A stretch of DNA of 64,000 nucleotides from Geomonas paludis (GTDB taxonomy: Bacteria > Desulfobacterota > Desulfuromonadia > Geobacterales > Geobacteraceae): positions 186,001 to 250,000 of the forward strand of contig NZ_BLXY01000003.1 in NCBI RefSeq assembly GCF_014193585.1, given 5' to 3'. Both the position numbers and the translations under genes were made by a program. Shown here piece after piece: positions 25,324 to 35,761 of this stretch. Numbering within the stretch: the stretch's first letter is position 1; each line of letters starts with the position of its first letter. A model generated the notes under the pieces. It had not been told where the DNA came from. It worked only from the letters and a program-made list of their open reading frames with translations, and did no database searches.

Positions 25324-27555
25324 CTAACTGCCACTCCCCTGCCTGTTGTTTTCGTTGCGTTTGCGGTATGCCGTGAAACTATGCCGTGCTATCGATACTG
25401 CCAATGGAATCTCTTTCAACGCGATGCCTTCATCCGCTACAGCCTGCGCCACGTGGTACATCCGCTGCCAGGGGATGGGCGCCTCCCCCGCTGCAGCCTT
25501 CAGCCAGAGCGTTTGCAGCACCAGCCGCTCCAACAGGAGCGGTCGCTGCTGCTCCAGGACCTGGTCGCACAGCCGCTCCAGGACGATGGCCGCCTTGACC
25601 GTCTTCCCCGCTCCGCGGGCCGCCTCGATGACGCGGTCGACCGCGCTCCCCTCCACGCGCCAGTTCCCGAACAGGGCGCGGTAGCGGTGCCACTGTCCCG
25701 ACTCCTCCAGGGCAAGCATCTCCTCGCTGGCGGGGGACTGGCTCCGCAGGTGCCTGTCCCCTTTTCCCTCTTCGCCGCCGGCCGGGGACTGGCTCCGCAG
25801 GTGCCTGTCCCCCTCAACCTCTTCAGCCAGCTGCTGCAGCGTGTCTACCGGGTCCAGCACGCTCCCCTTCCAGTGGTCGCGCCCCAACAGCTCCGCCGTC
25901 CGTACCAGCCAGTGCCCGGGCGCCCTACCCGCCTCGGTCCCGGCGGTAAGCGCCATGCCCAGGCGCAGGTCGAGGTACTCCCCCGTCGACGCCAGGCAGC
26001 AGCGCCGGCTGCGGGCAGCCCTGACGAAGTCCTCCCGGTCCCTGCGCGTCTCCAGGCGCACGACGGTGCAGTCGGCAAGGCCGCCCCCCTCCTGCAGGGT
26101 CAGGATGCAGCCGGCATAGGCGGCCTGGTCGGCAACGATGACGTGGAAGAACTGGCCGCCGGAGCCATCCAGGCAGCTCGCGTACACGGTCTCCTCGCCA
26201 GGCGCCTCCAGGTGGGCGCACGGCACCCGCGCCCGGCGCGCGTTGTTGATGGTCTGGTCCACGATGCCCCGGGTCGGCTCGGCGAACCAGTTGCGCGCCA
26301 TGATCAGCCGCCGCAGCGTCGAGGGGGTCAGCGTCGCCCCCGCCACCGCGACCAGCATCCGGGCCACCTCGCGGGATAGCTCAGGTTCCGGATTGAAGAC
26401 GAGCAGCGCGGCGATCTCGCGCAGGAAGGGCGCGTCGGCGGTCAAAAGCTCCCAGGTCAGCCCGGGCCTCAGCTCCGGGTCGTTCACCGAGAACAGTTCC
26501 AGGATCTCCTGGGCGCCGGCGAAGGGACAGGTGACCCCGGTCGAGGCGAAGTGCCGCAGCACCCCGGAAACGAACTCCTCGCTGGACGCCGCCTGCACGT
26601 AGAGCGGGCCCTGCGCATCGCCCTCCCCCGCCCTGCAGATGGCCTGCAGTTCGGGGATCAGGTTCAGACGGCTGTTGAGCAGGATGTCGGTCACCAAAAG
26701 GCGCAGCTCCATGCTGCTCCTTTCCCGGTACACCCGTAGCACCAGCGCGCTTTGCAGTCGCTGCAGCTGCTGCCGCGCACCCGGGCGCCCCCCCTCCGCT
26801 TCCACCTGGTAGAACTCCAGGGTCAGGGAGAGTATCCTCAGCGCCGCCGAGACCCGGTCGTGGTCCGCCTTTTCGTCGCGCCCCAGTGCCGCCAGCAGGG
26901 TCGCCAATTCCTCCACCGCCAGGGGATCTGCGAGCAGGTGGCGGTGCAGTTCGTCCTGCAGGCTGAGCAGGATGGAGATCGACGCGCTCACCCCGGCGCG
27001 GGCGAACAGCTCCATCAGGCGCATGATCCCCGACGGTCCCCCGGGCGCGGCGCAGGTGGGCTGGGGACAGCCGGGTGTGAAACCGTGCCGGACCGACTCG
27101 GTCAACATGGTCTCCAGGTCCGGCGCCGGCATGGCGCGGTAGAAGAGGTCTCCGGGCAGGGGAAACGGGGCGCCGCGGTAGGGGACGCCGTCGATCAGCT
27201 CCCGCACCTCGCCGTAGCGCTGCTGCATGCGCGCCACCCACTCCGGGCGCGCATTGAGGGTGTGCACGCAGAAGTCGAGCAGCTCCTCGGCGTAGGTAAT
27301 CTGGTAACTGGAGCCGTCCAGGTAGGGGCCGGTGAAGGGTCCGTCGCCGTCGAAGCCCAGGCAGATCATGGCCTTCTGGCGCTGCTTCTGGTCCAGCACC
27401 AGCAGGGCCACGCGGCGGCAGTCGCAGCCGGGGCTGGTGCAGTAACACTCCACGAAGGCGTAGCTCCCCTTCGGGATCCGTCCGCTCTGCGCCAGCAGTT
27501 CCAGGGTCATGGTGGCCCCGGCTGCATCCGGGAAGATCTGGTGGTACGGCTTCAT
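25324..27555 (-). CDS. Large unrecognised protein with an N-terminal Cys-rich motif and repeat insertion
   Basis: No family recognised in this 743-residue protein. The N-terminus has CYCTSPGCDCRR (about residues 40-50), suggestive of a metal site, followed by a strand (VALLVLDQK). A region near 150-180 holds a second Cys cluster (CPQPTC). The middle is helical, perhaps alpha-alpha repeat-like. The C-terminal quarter holds two copies of GDRHLRSQSPA about 20 residues apart, encoded by family C palindromes inserted in frame. The ATG at 27555 has a GGAG site 5 bases upstream; a GTG two codons earlier is an alternative. Its stop codon directly abuts the TSUP start, so the two are co-transcribed. 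Confidence 0.6.
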   Translation of the reverse strand: MKPYHQIFPDAAGATMTLELLAQSGRIPKGSYAFVECYCTSPGCDCRRVALLVLDQKQRQKAMICLGFDGDGPFTGPYLDGSSYQITYAEELLDFCVHTLNARPEWVARMQQRYGEVRELIDGVPYRGAPFPLPGDLFYRAMPAPDLETMLTESVRHGFTPGCPQPTCAAPGGPSGIMRLMELFARAGVSASISILLSLQDELHRHLLADPLAVEELATLLAALGRDEKADHDRVSAALRILSLTLEFYQVEAEGGRPGARQQLQRLQSALVLRVYRERSSMELRLLVTDILLNSRLNLIPELQAICRAGEGDAQGPLYVQAASSEEFVSGVLRHFASTGVTCPFAGAQEILELFSVNDPELRPGLTWELLTADAPFLREIAALLVFNPEPELSREVARMLVAVAGATLTPSTLRRLIMARNWFAEPTRGIVDQTINNARRARVPCAHLEAPGEETVYASCLDGSGGQFFHVIVADQAAYAGCILTLQEGGGLADCTVVRLETRRDREDFVRAARSRRCCLASTGEYLDLRLGMALTAGTEAGRAPGHWLVRTAELLGRDHWKGSVLDPVDTLQQLAEEVEGDRHLRSQSPAGGEEGKGDRHLRSQSPASEEMLALEESGQWHRYRALFGNWRVEGSAVDRVIEAARGAGKTVKAAIVLERLCDQVLEQQRPLLLERLVLQTLWLKAAAGEAPIPWQRMYHVAQAVADEGIALKEIPLAVSIARHSFTAYRKRNENNRQGSGS
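25732..25813. repeat. Two family C palindromes inside a coding sequence
   Basis: Two copies of the GGGGACTGGCTCCGCAGGTG-type element, about 50 bases apart, keep the frame of the host protein and add the residues GDRHLRSQSP each time. Confidence 0.85.
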
Positions 27556-27568
27556 GCCCACTCCATCG

Positions 27569-27614
27569 AAAAAGGCCGCTCCGGGCGGTTTCCAAAACCG
27601 GTCCGGTAGCGGCC
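27569..27614 (-). terminator. Terminator of the mreB-gmh operon (minus strand)
   Basis: A 41-base hairpin (AGCGGCC with GGCCGCT outside, CGGTTT with AAACCG inside) is followed on the minus strand by TTTTT, 38 bases after the gmhB stop. Confidence 0.85.
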
Positions 27615-27651
27615 GCTAAAAGGAGGCGGTCGTCACTGCTGCGCTGCCGGT

Positions 27652-28236
27652 TCAGCGTTTCTTGCGCTTCCCCTTCCCTTCGGTGACCAGGATCGCCTCG
27701 ACCGCCGCCTGGAGGTCCTCGTAGGCGCGCACCCCCTTGGGGAGCCGCGCCGAGTCGGTCGCGCCGTAGCCGGTCAGGACCATGAGCGCGCGGCAGCCGG
27801 CGTTCAGTCCCGCTTCGATGTCGGCCAGCTTGTCGCCGATCATGTAGGAACGGGCCAGGTCGATGTCGAAATCGCGGGCGGCCTGCTCCAGCATTCCCGG
27901 GGAGGGTTTGCGGCAGTTGCACTGCACCCGGTAGCCGCCCACGCCGTGCTCGGGGTGGTGCGGACAGAAGTAACAGGCGTCGATGGTGATGCCGAAGTCG
28001 CCCAGTTCCTCGTGCATGCGGTCGTGGATCGCCGCCAGCGCCGCCTCGTCGTACAGGCCGCGCCCGATGCCGGACTGGTTGGTCACCACGATCAGGAGAA
28101 AACCGGCGTCCTTGAGCCGCTGCAGGGCGTAGGGGACCCCGGGGATGAGGCGGAACTCTTCCACCCTGCTCAGGTACTGCACCTCTTCGTTGATGGTCCC
28201 GTCCCGGTCGAGAAAAACCGCCCGCCGCTGCTCCAT
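27652..28236 (-). CDS. gmhB: D-glycero-beta-D-manno-heptose 1,7-bisphosphate 7-phosphatase
   Basis: A 194-residue HAD-type phosphatase. The catalytic motif VFLDRDGTINEEV is at residues 7-19, the second motif at LIVVTNQSGIGRG, the Cys/His zinc-loop at CYFCPHHPEHG..CNCRKP and the last HAD acid at MIGDKLADIEAGL. This set is characteristic of GmhB, which removes the 7-phosphate in ADP-heptose synthesis for lipopolysaccharide. A lysine/arginine-rich tail ends the protein. It is the last gene of the mreB-glycosyltransferase-gmhA-gmhB operon, 41 bases after gmhA. Confidence 0.93.
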   Translation of the reverse strand: MEQRRAVFLDRDGTINEEVQYLSRVEEFRLIPGVPYALQRLKDAGFLLIVVTNQSGIGRGLYDEAALAAIHDRMHEELGDFGITIDACYFCPHHPEHGVGGYRVQCNCRKPSPGMLEQAARDFDIDLARSYMIGDKLADIEAGLNAGCRALMVLTGYGATDSARLPKGVRAYEDLQAAVEAILVTEGKGKRKKR

Positions 28237-28277
28237 GGTGCCCCTGGCCTTTCCCGCTGCCTAATCCCGCCGCGCCG

Positions 28278-28850
28278 TCATGAAAAGAGTTCCCGCTCCA
28301 CCAGGTCGCACAGGATGTGGATCATGGTGATGTGCCCCTCCTGGATCCTGGGGGTGTCGTTACTGGGGACCACCAGCGGGAGCTCGGCAACATCCCTGAT
28401 GCTCCCGCCGTCCTTGCCCAAAAGGGCGATGGTGCGGCACCCCAGGCTCTTGCCCGTCTCCAGGGCCAGCTGCACGTTGGGGGAGTTGCCGCTGGTCGAG
28501 ATCCCCACCAGCACGTCCCCCGGGTCGGCATGCGCCTCGACCTGGCGCGAGAAGATGCGCTCGAAGCCGTAGTCGTTGCCCACCGCGGTGAGGATCGAGG
28601 TGTCGGTGGTGAGGGCGATGGCCGGCAGCGCGCGCCGCTCCAGCTTGAAGCGTCCAACGATCTCGGCGGCGAAATGCTGCGCGTCGGCGGCCGAGCCGCC
28701 GTTGCCGAAGACGAGGAGCTTCCTGCCGTCGCGAAGCGCCCGGGCCAAAAGCGAAACGGCGCTCTCCAGGGACGGACAGAGGTCCCTTTCGAGCGCCGCA
28801 ATGACTTGGGCGTGGGCCTGGAGCTGGGCCTTGATCTCTTCTTTCATCAA
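28278..28850 (-). CDS. gmhA: Sedoheptulose-7-phosphate isomerase
   Basis: A 190-residue SIS-domain protein. It shows [25 protein letters not shown], the catalytic Asp/Glu/His region [22 protein letters not shown], the phosphate-binding [12 protein letters not shown] and a C-terminal [15 protein letters not shown] with the conserved His. It converts sedoheptulose 7-phosphate to D-glycero-D-manno-heptose 7-phosphate, the first step of the heptose pathway finished by the gene just downstream. The second Met could also be the start. Confidence 0.94.
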   Translation of the reverse strand: MMKEEIKAQLQAHAQVIAALERDLCPSLESAVSLLARALRDGRKLLVFGNGGSAADAQHFAAEIVGRFKLERRALPAIALTTDTSILTAVGNDYGFERIFSRQVEAHADPGDVLVGISTSGNSPNVQLALETGKSLGCRTIALLGKDGGSIRDVAELPLVVPSNDTPRIQEGHITMIHILCDLVERELFS

Positions 28851-28881
28851 CCCTCCGCCGCCGCGGCTCCCCGCGGCGATG

Positions 28882-29895
28882 CTAGTGAACCCGCCCCCTG
28901 ATGCGCTCGGTGAGGTCGGAGAACGAGAGGTAACGCTCGCTCCAGGGGAACGGCATCCCGTCCACCGCGGTCACCGGCATGGTGCCGGGGCGCTCGCCGA
29001 TCAGCTTCTCGTAGAGGCGGCGCTTCATGCCGTCGAAGCCGAACCGCGGCAGCGGCACCAGCTTCACGTTTTCGTGCAGGCAGCAAAGCCCCGACTGCCG
29101 GGCCGCCTGGCTCAGCGCGTGGGGGACCAGGACGGTGTAGCTGTCGCCGTGGCGCGCCCCCTGCACCAGCAGGTCGAGCTTCTGGCGCAGCAGTTCCACT
29201 TCGACCCCCTTGGGCACGTGCAACAGGAAACTTCCCCCCTCGCCCCAGCGCTCGCGGAACGCGGTGATGCTGCGCTGCAGTGTCTCCCGGCGCCGGAGCT
29301 CAGACCCCAGCGGCACTTCCTCCTGGTGGCTCACCACGGGCCCCGGCACCTGGAAGGTGAGGTACCCCTTGGCGCAGGCGCGCCGGGTGAAGTCCTTGAG
29401 GCACCAGGCGCCGCCGTCCAGGTACTCGTCCAGCCCCCCGATCTCGCGGTAGAGTTCGCGGCGGATCACCATGGCGGCGAAGGAGCCGCTCTCCACCTCG
29501 CAGGGCCCCTCGCAGGGGTCGCCCGGATCGAGGCAGGGGAGCAGTATGCCCGCCTCGGCATGCTGTTCGGCAAACTGCAGCAGCGGGTCGAGCCAGCGGG
29601 CGCTAACTATGCTGGTGTTGCGCACCAGGGCCAGGAAAGGGGCCTTTGAGCTCTCGAAGCCGCGGTTGACGGCACGCACGAACCCGATGTTGCTGTCGTC
29701 GCGCATCAGCAGCGCGCGCTCGTCCAGCCCGTCCGCGAACTCCTGCAACATCCTCTCGGTGTCGCGCTCGGAGCCGCAATCAACGATGATGAGCCGGGCG
29801 TTCGGGGTGTGGTTGATCAGGTTGACCAGGCAGTTTCGAGTCTCGTCGGGCCGGTTCCATACGGGTATGATGACGTCTATGATAGCGTCGGTCAT
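28882..29895 (-). CDS. GT-A (family 2) glycosyltransferase
   Basis: A 337-residue protein. The N-terminal GT-A domain reads [23 protein letters not shown] with nucleotide-binding [12 protein letters not shown] and FVRAVNRGF; the usual DxD is replaced by [11 protein letters not shown], as in some family 2 members. The acceptor half carries [21 protein letters not shown]. Likely adds a sugar to lipopolysaccharide or another surface glycan, since it lies between mreB and the heptose genes. I use the second in-frame ATG (29895), which has a GAGGG site at good spacing; 29901 is an alternative. Confidence 0.85.
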   Translation of the reverse strand: MTDAIIDVIIPVWNRPDETRNCLVNLINHTPNARLIIVDCGSERDTERMLQEFADGLDERALLMRDDSNIGFVRAVNRGFESSKAPFLALVRNTSIVSARWLDPLLQFAEQHAEAGILLPCLDPGDPCEGPCEVESGSFAAMVIRRELYREIGGLDEYLDGGAWCLKDFTRRACAKGYLTFQVPGPVVSHQEEVPLGSELRRRETLQRSITAFRERWGEGGSFLLHVPKGVEVELLRQKLDLLVQGARHGDSYTVLVPHALSQAARQSGLCCLHENVKLVPLPRFGFDGMKRRLYEKLIGERPGTMPVTAVDGMPFPWSERYLSFSDLTERIRGRVH

Positions 29896-29937
29896 GAGCA
29901 TCCCTCGGGCAGAAACGGCAAATGGGAGAACGGGAAA

Positions 29938-30999
<1,062 letters not shown>

Positions 31000-31133
31000 T
31001 TACGCGATAACCGGGCCCCTGCCCGGCTCAAAGGTGGAAATATAGCAAATGGGACAGACCCTTGCAAGAAAGAAAACCCGCACCATGGCACACGCCGCAC
31101 GCGGCAAGCCGGGTATACTGCATCATTCTACCG

Positions 31134-31162
31134 TTGCTTTTGCGATTAAAGTATATTATCAT
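31134..31162 (+). promoter_or_regulatory. Sigma-70-like promoter for the foldase gene
   Basis: TTGCTT, a 17-base spacer and TATCAT lie in an AT-rich stretch 60 bases upstream of the start codon. Confidence 0.55.
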
Positions 31163-31222
31163 TCGCCACTCTTGATTATGAAATAGACTCAATTCTTATG
31201 AGCACAAAGGAGCCGAACCGGA

Positions 31223-32803
31223 ATGCTAGGCGTAATGAGGAAGTACAAGCAATCCATTGTCATCAAGGTTGTATTCATCATCATCGTTCTTTCTTTCATA
31301 GGGACCATCTTCCTGGTCTGGGGCAAGGGCGGCAGTGACGGGCAGGGTGGCAAGAGCTATGCGGCAACGGTAAACGGCACCAAGATTTCCCTGGACGAAT
31401 TCCAGAAGAGCTACTACCGCACCCGCGGCCTCTACGAGCAGATCTACGGCCGCACCCTTACCCCGGAGCTGGAAAAGCAGATGGGGATCAAGAAACTCAC
31501 CATCGACACCCTGATCGACAACGTCCTCATCCTGGACCAGGCGGACAAGATGGGCGTCAAGGTCAAGAAGGACGAGGTTGCCGCCGAGATCGCCAAGATC
31601 CCCTCCTTCCAGAAAAACGGCGCCTTCGACTTCGGAGTGTACCAGCAGACCCTGAAGGCCAACCGCATCACCCCCAAGGACTTCGAGGAGTCCCAGGAGC
31701 AGGAGTTGCTGCTGCAGAAGACCCGCAACAAGATCAAGGAATCCGCCACGGTCACCGACGCCGAGGTTAAGGAAGCCTACAAGAAGCAGAACGACAAGGT
31801 GAACCTGGCCTACGTCTCCTTCTCCCCCGCCGACGTCAAGGGGAGCATCAAGCTGACCGACCAGGAGCTCACCACCTACCTGCAGGACCACCAGAACGAG
31901 TTCAAGACCCCGGAGCAGGTCTCCGTCGCCTACACCCTGGTCAACCCGGCCCAGCTGGCCGCCAAGGTGAGCGTCACCCCGGAAGAGGTGCAGACCTACT
32001 ACCAGAAGAACATCGACCGCTACCAGGGCAAAGGGGGCATCCTTCCCTTCGCCGAGGTGAAGGACAAGGCCACCGCCGACGCCCAGAAGCAGAAGGCAGC
32101 CAAGGAAGCCTACGAGCAGGCCGCCGCCGCGGTCAACAAGTTCAAGGCCAACGGCGACCTCGACGGCGCCGCTGCCTCCCTGGGCGGCAAGGTGGAAAAG
32201 ACCGCGCTGTTCACCGCCAAGGCGCCCGCTGCGGCGCTGGCCGGCGAGAACGAGGTGGTCGCCCGCGCTTTCGCCCTGAAGCAGGGTGAGCTGGGCGGCC
32301 CGGTGGAGACCGCCAAGGGGATCTACCTGGTCAAGGTACTGGACAGGAAGCCGGCCGCCGTTCCGCCGCTGGCCCAGATCAAGGGCGCCGTCGAAGCCAA
32401 GGCCGTCGAGGTCAAGGCCGCCGACCTGGCCAAGAAGAAGGCCGAAGAGGCGCTGGCGCAGTTCGCCAAGGGCGGCGTTGCCGCCAAGGAGACCGGCAGC
32501 TTCGGCTACGCTCCCACCGGCCAGGTGCCCACCATCGGCGCCTCCCCGGAGATCATGGAAGCGGCCTTCACCCTGAACGCTCCCAACCAGGCCGCCAAGC
32601 AGCCCTTCAAGGTGGGCGAGCGCTGGTACGCCGTGGCGCTCAAGTCCCGCACCGAGGCGCCGCTCACCGGCCTCGCCAAGGATTCCGGCTCCATCAAGGC
32701 TGCACTTCTGCCCAAGAAGCAGCAGGAGGCCCTGGACAAGTGGGTCAAGGATCTGCGCGGCAAGGCCAAGATCGACATCAACCCGCTGGTGCTCCAGGAC
32801 TAG
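31223..32803 (+). CDS. Inner-membrane-anchored PpiD/SurA-like peptidyl-prolyl isomerase or chaperone
   Basis: A 526-residue protein with one N-terminal membrane anchor (IVIKVVFIIIVLSFIGTIFLVWG). A SurA_N-type helical domain follows (VNGTKISLDEFQKSYYRTRG, LIDNVLILDQADKMGVKVKKDEV). A parvulin-like region lies in the C-terminal half (AFALKQGELGGPVETAKGIYLVKVLDRK), but its catalytic positions look degenerate, as in PpiD. It probably helps fold secreted and outer-membrane proteins on the periplasmic side. AAAGGAG precedes the start. Confidence 0.85.
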   Translation: MLGVMRKYKQSIVIKVVFIIIVLSFIGTIFLVWGKGGSDGQGGKSYAATVNGTKISLDEFQKSYYRTRGLYEQIYGRTLTPELEKQMGIKKLTIDTLIDNVLILDQADKMGVKVKKDEVAAEIAKIPSFQKNGAFDFGVYQQTLKANRITPKDFEESQEQELLLQKTRNKIKESATVTDAEVKEAYKKQNDKVNLAYVSFSPADVKGSIKLTDQELTTYLQDHQNEFKTPEQVSVAYTLVNPAQLAAKVSVTPEEVQTYYQKNIDRYQGKGGILPFAEVKDKATADAQKQKAAKEAYEQAAAAVNKFKANGDLDGAAASLGGKVEKTALFTAKAPAAALAGENEVVARAFALKQGELGGPVETAKGIYLVKVLDRKPAAVPPLAQIKGAVEAKAVEVKAADLAKKKAEEALAQFAKGGVAAKETGSFGYAPTGQVPTIGASPEIMEAAFTLNAPNQAAKQPFKVGERWYAVALKSRTEAPLTGLAKDSGSIKAALLPKKQQEALDKWVKDLRGKAKIDINPLVLQD

Positions 32804-32903
32804 ACAGGAAGTAACACAGACTTACAGTGCGAGGTGGAGGGTGCGGGTGCACTCTTCACCTTTCACTTTTCACGCTCAGCGCGAATAAAAGGAGAATGCA
32901 CCA

Positions 32904-33794
32904 ATGACAACACCGGTACTCAACACTGACTTCCCCGGCCTCAAACTTGCCGCACGCGGGAAGGTGCGCGACATCTACGACCTCGGGGAGACGCTGCTCA
33001 TCGTCACCACCGACAGGATCTCCGCGTTCGACGTCATCATGAACGAGGGAATTCCCCACAAGGGATACGTCCTGACCCAGATCTCCGCCTACTGGTTTCG
33101 CCAAATGGAAGACATCATCAAGAACCACATCATCTCCACCGATGTGGCCGATTTCCCCGCCGAGTGCCAGCCCTACGCCGACGTCCTGGCCGGCCGCTCC
33201 ATGTGGGTGAAGAAGGCCCAGCCGCTGGCCGCCGAGTGCATCGTGCGCGGTTACATCTCCGGCTCCGGCTGGAAGGACTACCAGCAGACCGGCGCCATCT
33301 GCGGCATCAAGCTCCCCGAGGGGCTCAAGGAGAGCGACCGCCTGCCGCAGCCAATCTTCACCCCCTCCACCAAGGCCGAGCTCGGCACCCACGACGAGAA
33401 CATCTCCTTCGAGCAGATGTGCGAGATCTGCGGCAAGGAGATCTCCGAGAAGGTGCGCGACGTCACGCTCAAGATCTACGAGAAGGCGCGCGACCTGGCC
33501 GACCAGAAAGGGATCATCATCGCCGACACCAAGTTCGAGTACGGCATTTACGAAGGCGAGCTGATCATCATCGACGAGTGCATGACCCCGGACTCCAGCC
33601 GCTTCTGGCCCAAGGAGAGCTACAAGCCGGGCGGTCCGCAGCCCTCCTTCGACAAGCAGTTCCTGAGGGATTACCTGGAGACCCTGGACTGGGGCAAGAC
33701 CGCCCCCGCCCCGGCGCTCCCCGAGGAGATCGTGAAGAAGACCGGCGAGAAGTACATGGAAGCGCTGGTGAAGCTCACCGGCAAGGGGATTTAA
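32904..33794 (+). CDS. purC: Phosphoribosylaminoimidazole-succinocarboxamide synthase
   Basis: A 296-residue SAICAR synthetase. The N-terminal signature is [21 protein letters not shown], followed by [15 protein letters not shown] and [20 protein letters not shown], with the metal/ATP region [16 protein letters not shown]. It joins aspartate to CAIR in purine synthesis. A longer, insertion-bearing form as in yeast and many anaerobes. AAAAGGAG precedes the start. It ends at a strong terminator and is 100 bases after the foldase gene. Confidence 0.95.
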   Translation: MTTPVLNTDFPGLKLAARGKVRDIYDLGETLLIVTTDRISAFDVIMNEGIPHKGYVLTQISAYWFRQMEDIIKNHIISTDVADFPAECQPYADVLAGRSMWVKKAQPLAAECIVRGYISGSGWKDYQQTGAICGIKLPEGLKESDRLPQPIFTPSTKAELGTHDENISFEQMCEICGKEISEKVRDVTLKIYEKARDLADQKGIIIADTKFEYGIYEGELIIIDECMTPDSSRFWPKESYKPGGPQPSFDKQFLRDYLETLDWGKTAPAPALPEEIVKKTGEKYMEALVKLTGKGI

Positions 33795-33833
33795 GGCAGA
33801 TTGAGACAAAGATTAAGATAGAGTAGAGGCAAC

Positions 33834-33872
33834 AAAAAGGCCCCGCGTCGTCAGATGCGGGGCCTTTCTTTC
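33834..33872 (+). terminator. Rho-independent terminator after purC (bidirectional)
   Basis: An 11-base stem (AAAGGCCCCGC with GCGGGGCCTTT), A-rich before and T-rich after, could stop both purC and the converging YtxH gene. Confidence 0.9.
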
Positions 33873-33879
33873 GTTCAGA

Positions 33880-33936
33880 GTACCCTCGCCCTTTGGGAGA
33901 GGGTGGCCGAAGGCCGGGTGAGGGCGCTTGCCCCTA
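33880..33936. repeat. Dispersed repeat, family B (single arm)
   Basis: CCCTTTGGGAGAGGGTGGCC...GGGTGAGGGCG matches one arm of the element at 7258-7372. It runs up to the stop codon of the YtxH gene. Confidence 0.65.
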
Positions 33937-34290
33937 CCCTATTAATTTGGCCAGCCTCGACCTCTCCTTCATCAGCCTGGCCTCGCCGTCCTCGAGTGCC
34001 TTCAGGAGCCCCTTCTTGGCGCCGTAGGCCATGTCCTTGCCGCGGTCCAGGATCTCGGAAGCGCGCTCGCCCACCGCCTCGGCCATCTCCCCCACCTGCT
34101 CGGTGAAGTCCTCTACCGCCTCCAGGGCCTCTTCGCCTTTGCGGCGCGCCTTCTTCGCGTAGCGCCCCAACTCCTTGCGGGTCTTCTCGCCGCTTTGCGG
34201 CGCGTACATGAGCGCCACCCCCGCCCCGATGATCCCTCCGGCCAGGAGCAGCAGCGCCCCAACCATCACCTTGTTGTCTCTTTCGGCCAT
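33934..34290 (-). CDS. YtxH domain protein
   Basis: A 118-residue protein. The N-terminal membrane helix VGALLLLAGGIIGAGVALMYAP runs into QSGEKTRKELGRYAKKARR, the YtxH signature, and a long amphipathic coiled coil of alternating charges. YtxH proteins are small membrane-anchored stress-linked proteins of unknown mechanism. The ATG at 34290 is preceded by a GGAGGGGC-type site; the frame is open further upstream without support. A second YtxH gene is at 39092-39328. Confidence 0.85.
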   Translation of the reverse strand: MAERDNKVMVGALLLLAGGIIGAGVALMYAPQSGEKTRKELGRYAKKARRKGEEALEAVEDFTEQVGEMAEAVGERASEILDRGKDMAYGAKKGLLKALEDGEARLMKERSRLAKLIG

Positions 34291-34456
34291 AGCCCCTCCT
34301 CCTTCGCCAGCGTTGTTTTTTTCGGACTGCCTCCCTATACTACCCGATGCCGACTCTTTGCCAAGCCCGCTTCTCATTATTGCTAGGAAGCACCCGTCCA
34401 AACGTGTATAGTTGTACCGTTATAGAACACCCAGTGAAAGACCCGCGAGGAGCACC

Positions 34457-35560
34457 ATGGATCAAAAATACGATGTACTTATCGTCGGCGGAGGCCCCGG
34501 TGGTGTGGCCGCCGCCTACTTGTGTCACAAGAACGGCCTGAGCCACGTCCTGATCGAATCGGGCAAGTCGATCTTCCAGGGCATCGCCAACACCTACCCC
34601 GAAGGGAAGAACGTTTATCCTTCCAAGCCCAAGGAGAACCCGGAACCGTTCCTGGTAGAAGAGCTGCGTCCCCCCGACAAACCGGTCACCGTGGAGAAGT
34701 ACATCCAGTACGTGCAGCACTTCGTCCAGCACGAGGGGCTCAACGTACTGACCGACACCCAGTTCGAGAACATCGAGGACGGGCGCGATTACCTGAAGGT
34801 GCATACCTCCCGGGGCACCTTCCAGGCCAAAAAGGTGCTGCTCGCCTTCGGCAGCTCCATCCCCAAGGAGCTCTCCGTGTACGGCGATGCCAAGATGGTC
34901 GCCAAGGGGCTCGACGACCCCAAGAAGTACATCGGGGTGCGCACCCTGGTGATCGGCGGGGGCAATTCCGCCGCCGACGTCATCATCTCCATCCTGAAGG
35001 AGAAGCGTAACGCCAACGACAAGGAGCCGGTGTACTGGGCGCACGTGGCCGAGACCTTCGACGTGAACAAGGAAACCGCGCAGCGTTTGGGCGAGGAGAT
35101 CCTGTTGGGCGGCAACATAAGGCTCCTGCCAGGCGCCACACCGAGGATCGGCGAAGTCGATGACGAAGGAGTGGACCGGCTGGTGATCCGCGTCAGCGAG
35201 GACAAGATGGAGGGGGGCATCGAGCGCTACCACGCCATGAGTTTCCCGATGAAGAACGTCATCGCCTGCATCGGCAGCCAGGGGCCCACCTCCATCTACG
35301 ACAAGATCGGCGTGCAGACCATCGCCTGCGCCGAAGGTGTCTGCCAGGTTGCCAAGGAAGGCGACCGGTTACTGCTGCTCACTGCCGATTTCGAGTCCAC
35401 CAGGAAGGGGGTCTACGTGATCGGCGGGGCCATCTCCCCCTCCTACATGCGCATCAACCAGGGAGCGATCCAGGAAGAGCGTCATCCCAACCTGATCTAC
35501 ACCGCCGTCAACGACGCCCACCACGTCATCGAGGCCATGCTCAAGAAGATCAAGAAGTAA
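34457..35560 (+). CDS. Thioredoxin-reductase-like FAD/NAD(P)-binding oxidoreductase (YpdA-like)
   Basis: A 367-residue flavoprotein. The FAD motif is YDVLIVGGGPGGVAAAYLC at the N-terminus and the NAD(P) motif TLVIGGGNSAADVIISIL lies near residue 170. The last part has the FAD-proximal GVYVIGGAISPSYM. No CxxC redox pair is seen, so it is not a classical thioredoxin reductase; it resembles YpdA-type disulfide reductases or NAD(P)-dependent oxidoreductases of unknown substrate. The ATG at 34457 has a CGAGGAG site; an open frame upstream starts only at a weaker codon. Three family C palindromes lie just after it. Confidence 0.85.
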   Translation: MDQKYDVLIVGGGPGGVAAAYLCHKNGLSHVLIESGKSIFQGIANTYPEGKNVYPSKPKENPEPFLVEELRPPDKPVTVEKYIQYVQHFVQHEGLNVLTDTQFENIEDGRDYLKVHTSRGTFQAKKVLLAFGSSIPKELSVYGDAKMVAKGLDDPKKYIGVRTLVIGGGNSAADVIISILKEKRNANDKEPVYWAHVAETFDVNKETAQRLGEEILLGGNIRLLPGATPRIGEVDDEGVDRLVIRVSEDKMEGGIERYHAMSFPMKNVIACIGSQGPTSIYDKIGVQTIACAEGVCQVAKEGDRLLLLTADFESTRKGVYVIGGAISPSYMRINQGAIQEERHPNLIYTAVNDAHHVIEAMLKKIKK

Positions 35561-35567
35561 GCAGAAG

Positions 35568-35740
35568 GGACAGGCTCCGTAAGGTGCCTGTCCCTTTGGC
35601 GGAACGCTTCAGTCAGCTCAGCCAGCCAAGAAATAGCAGAAAGGGACAGGCTCCGCAAGGTGCCTGTCCCTTTAGTGGAACACTTCTGTCAGCTCAGCCA
35701 GCCCAAAGGGGACAGGCACCTGGCGGAGCCAGTCCCCAGC
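35568..35740. repeat. Three tandem family C palindromes
   Basis: Three copies of GGGACAGGCTCCG...GTGCCTGTCCC (last one inverted) are spaced about 70 bases apart between convergent genes, separated by a conserved TCAGCTCAGCCAG spacer. No gene is seen here. Confidence 0.85.
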
Positions 35741-35761
35741 CTAGCCCCCAGCCCCTGCCGT

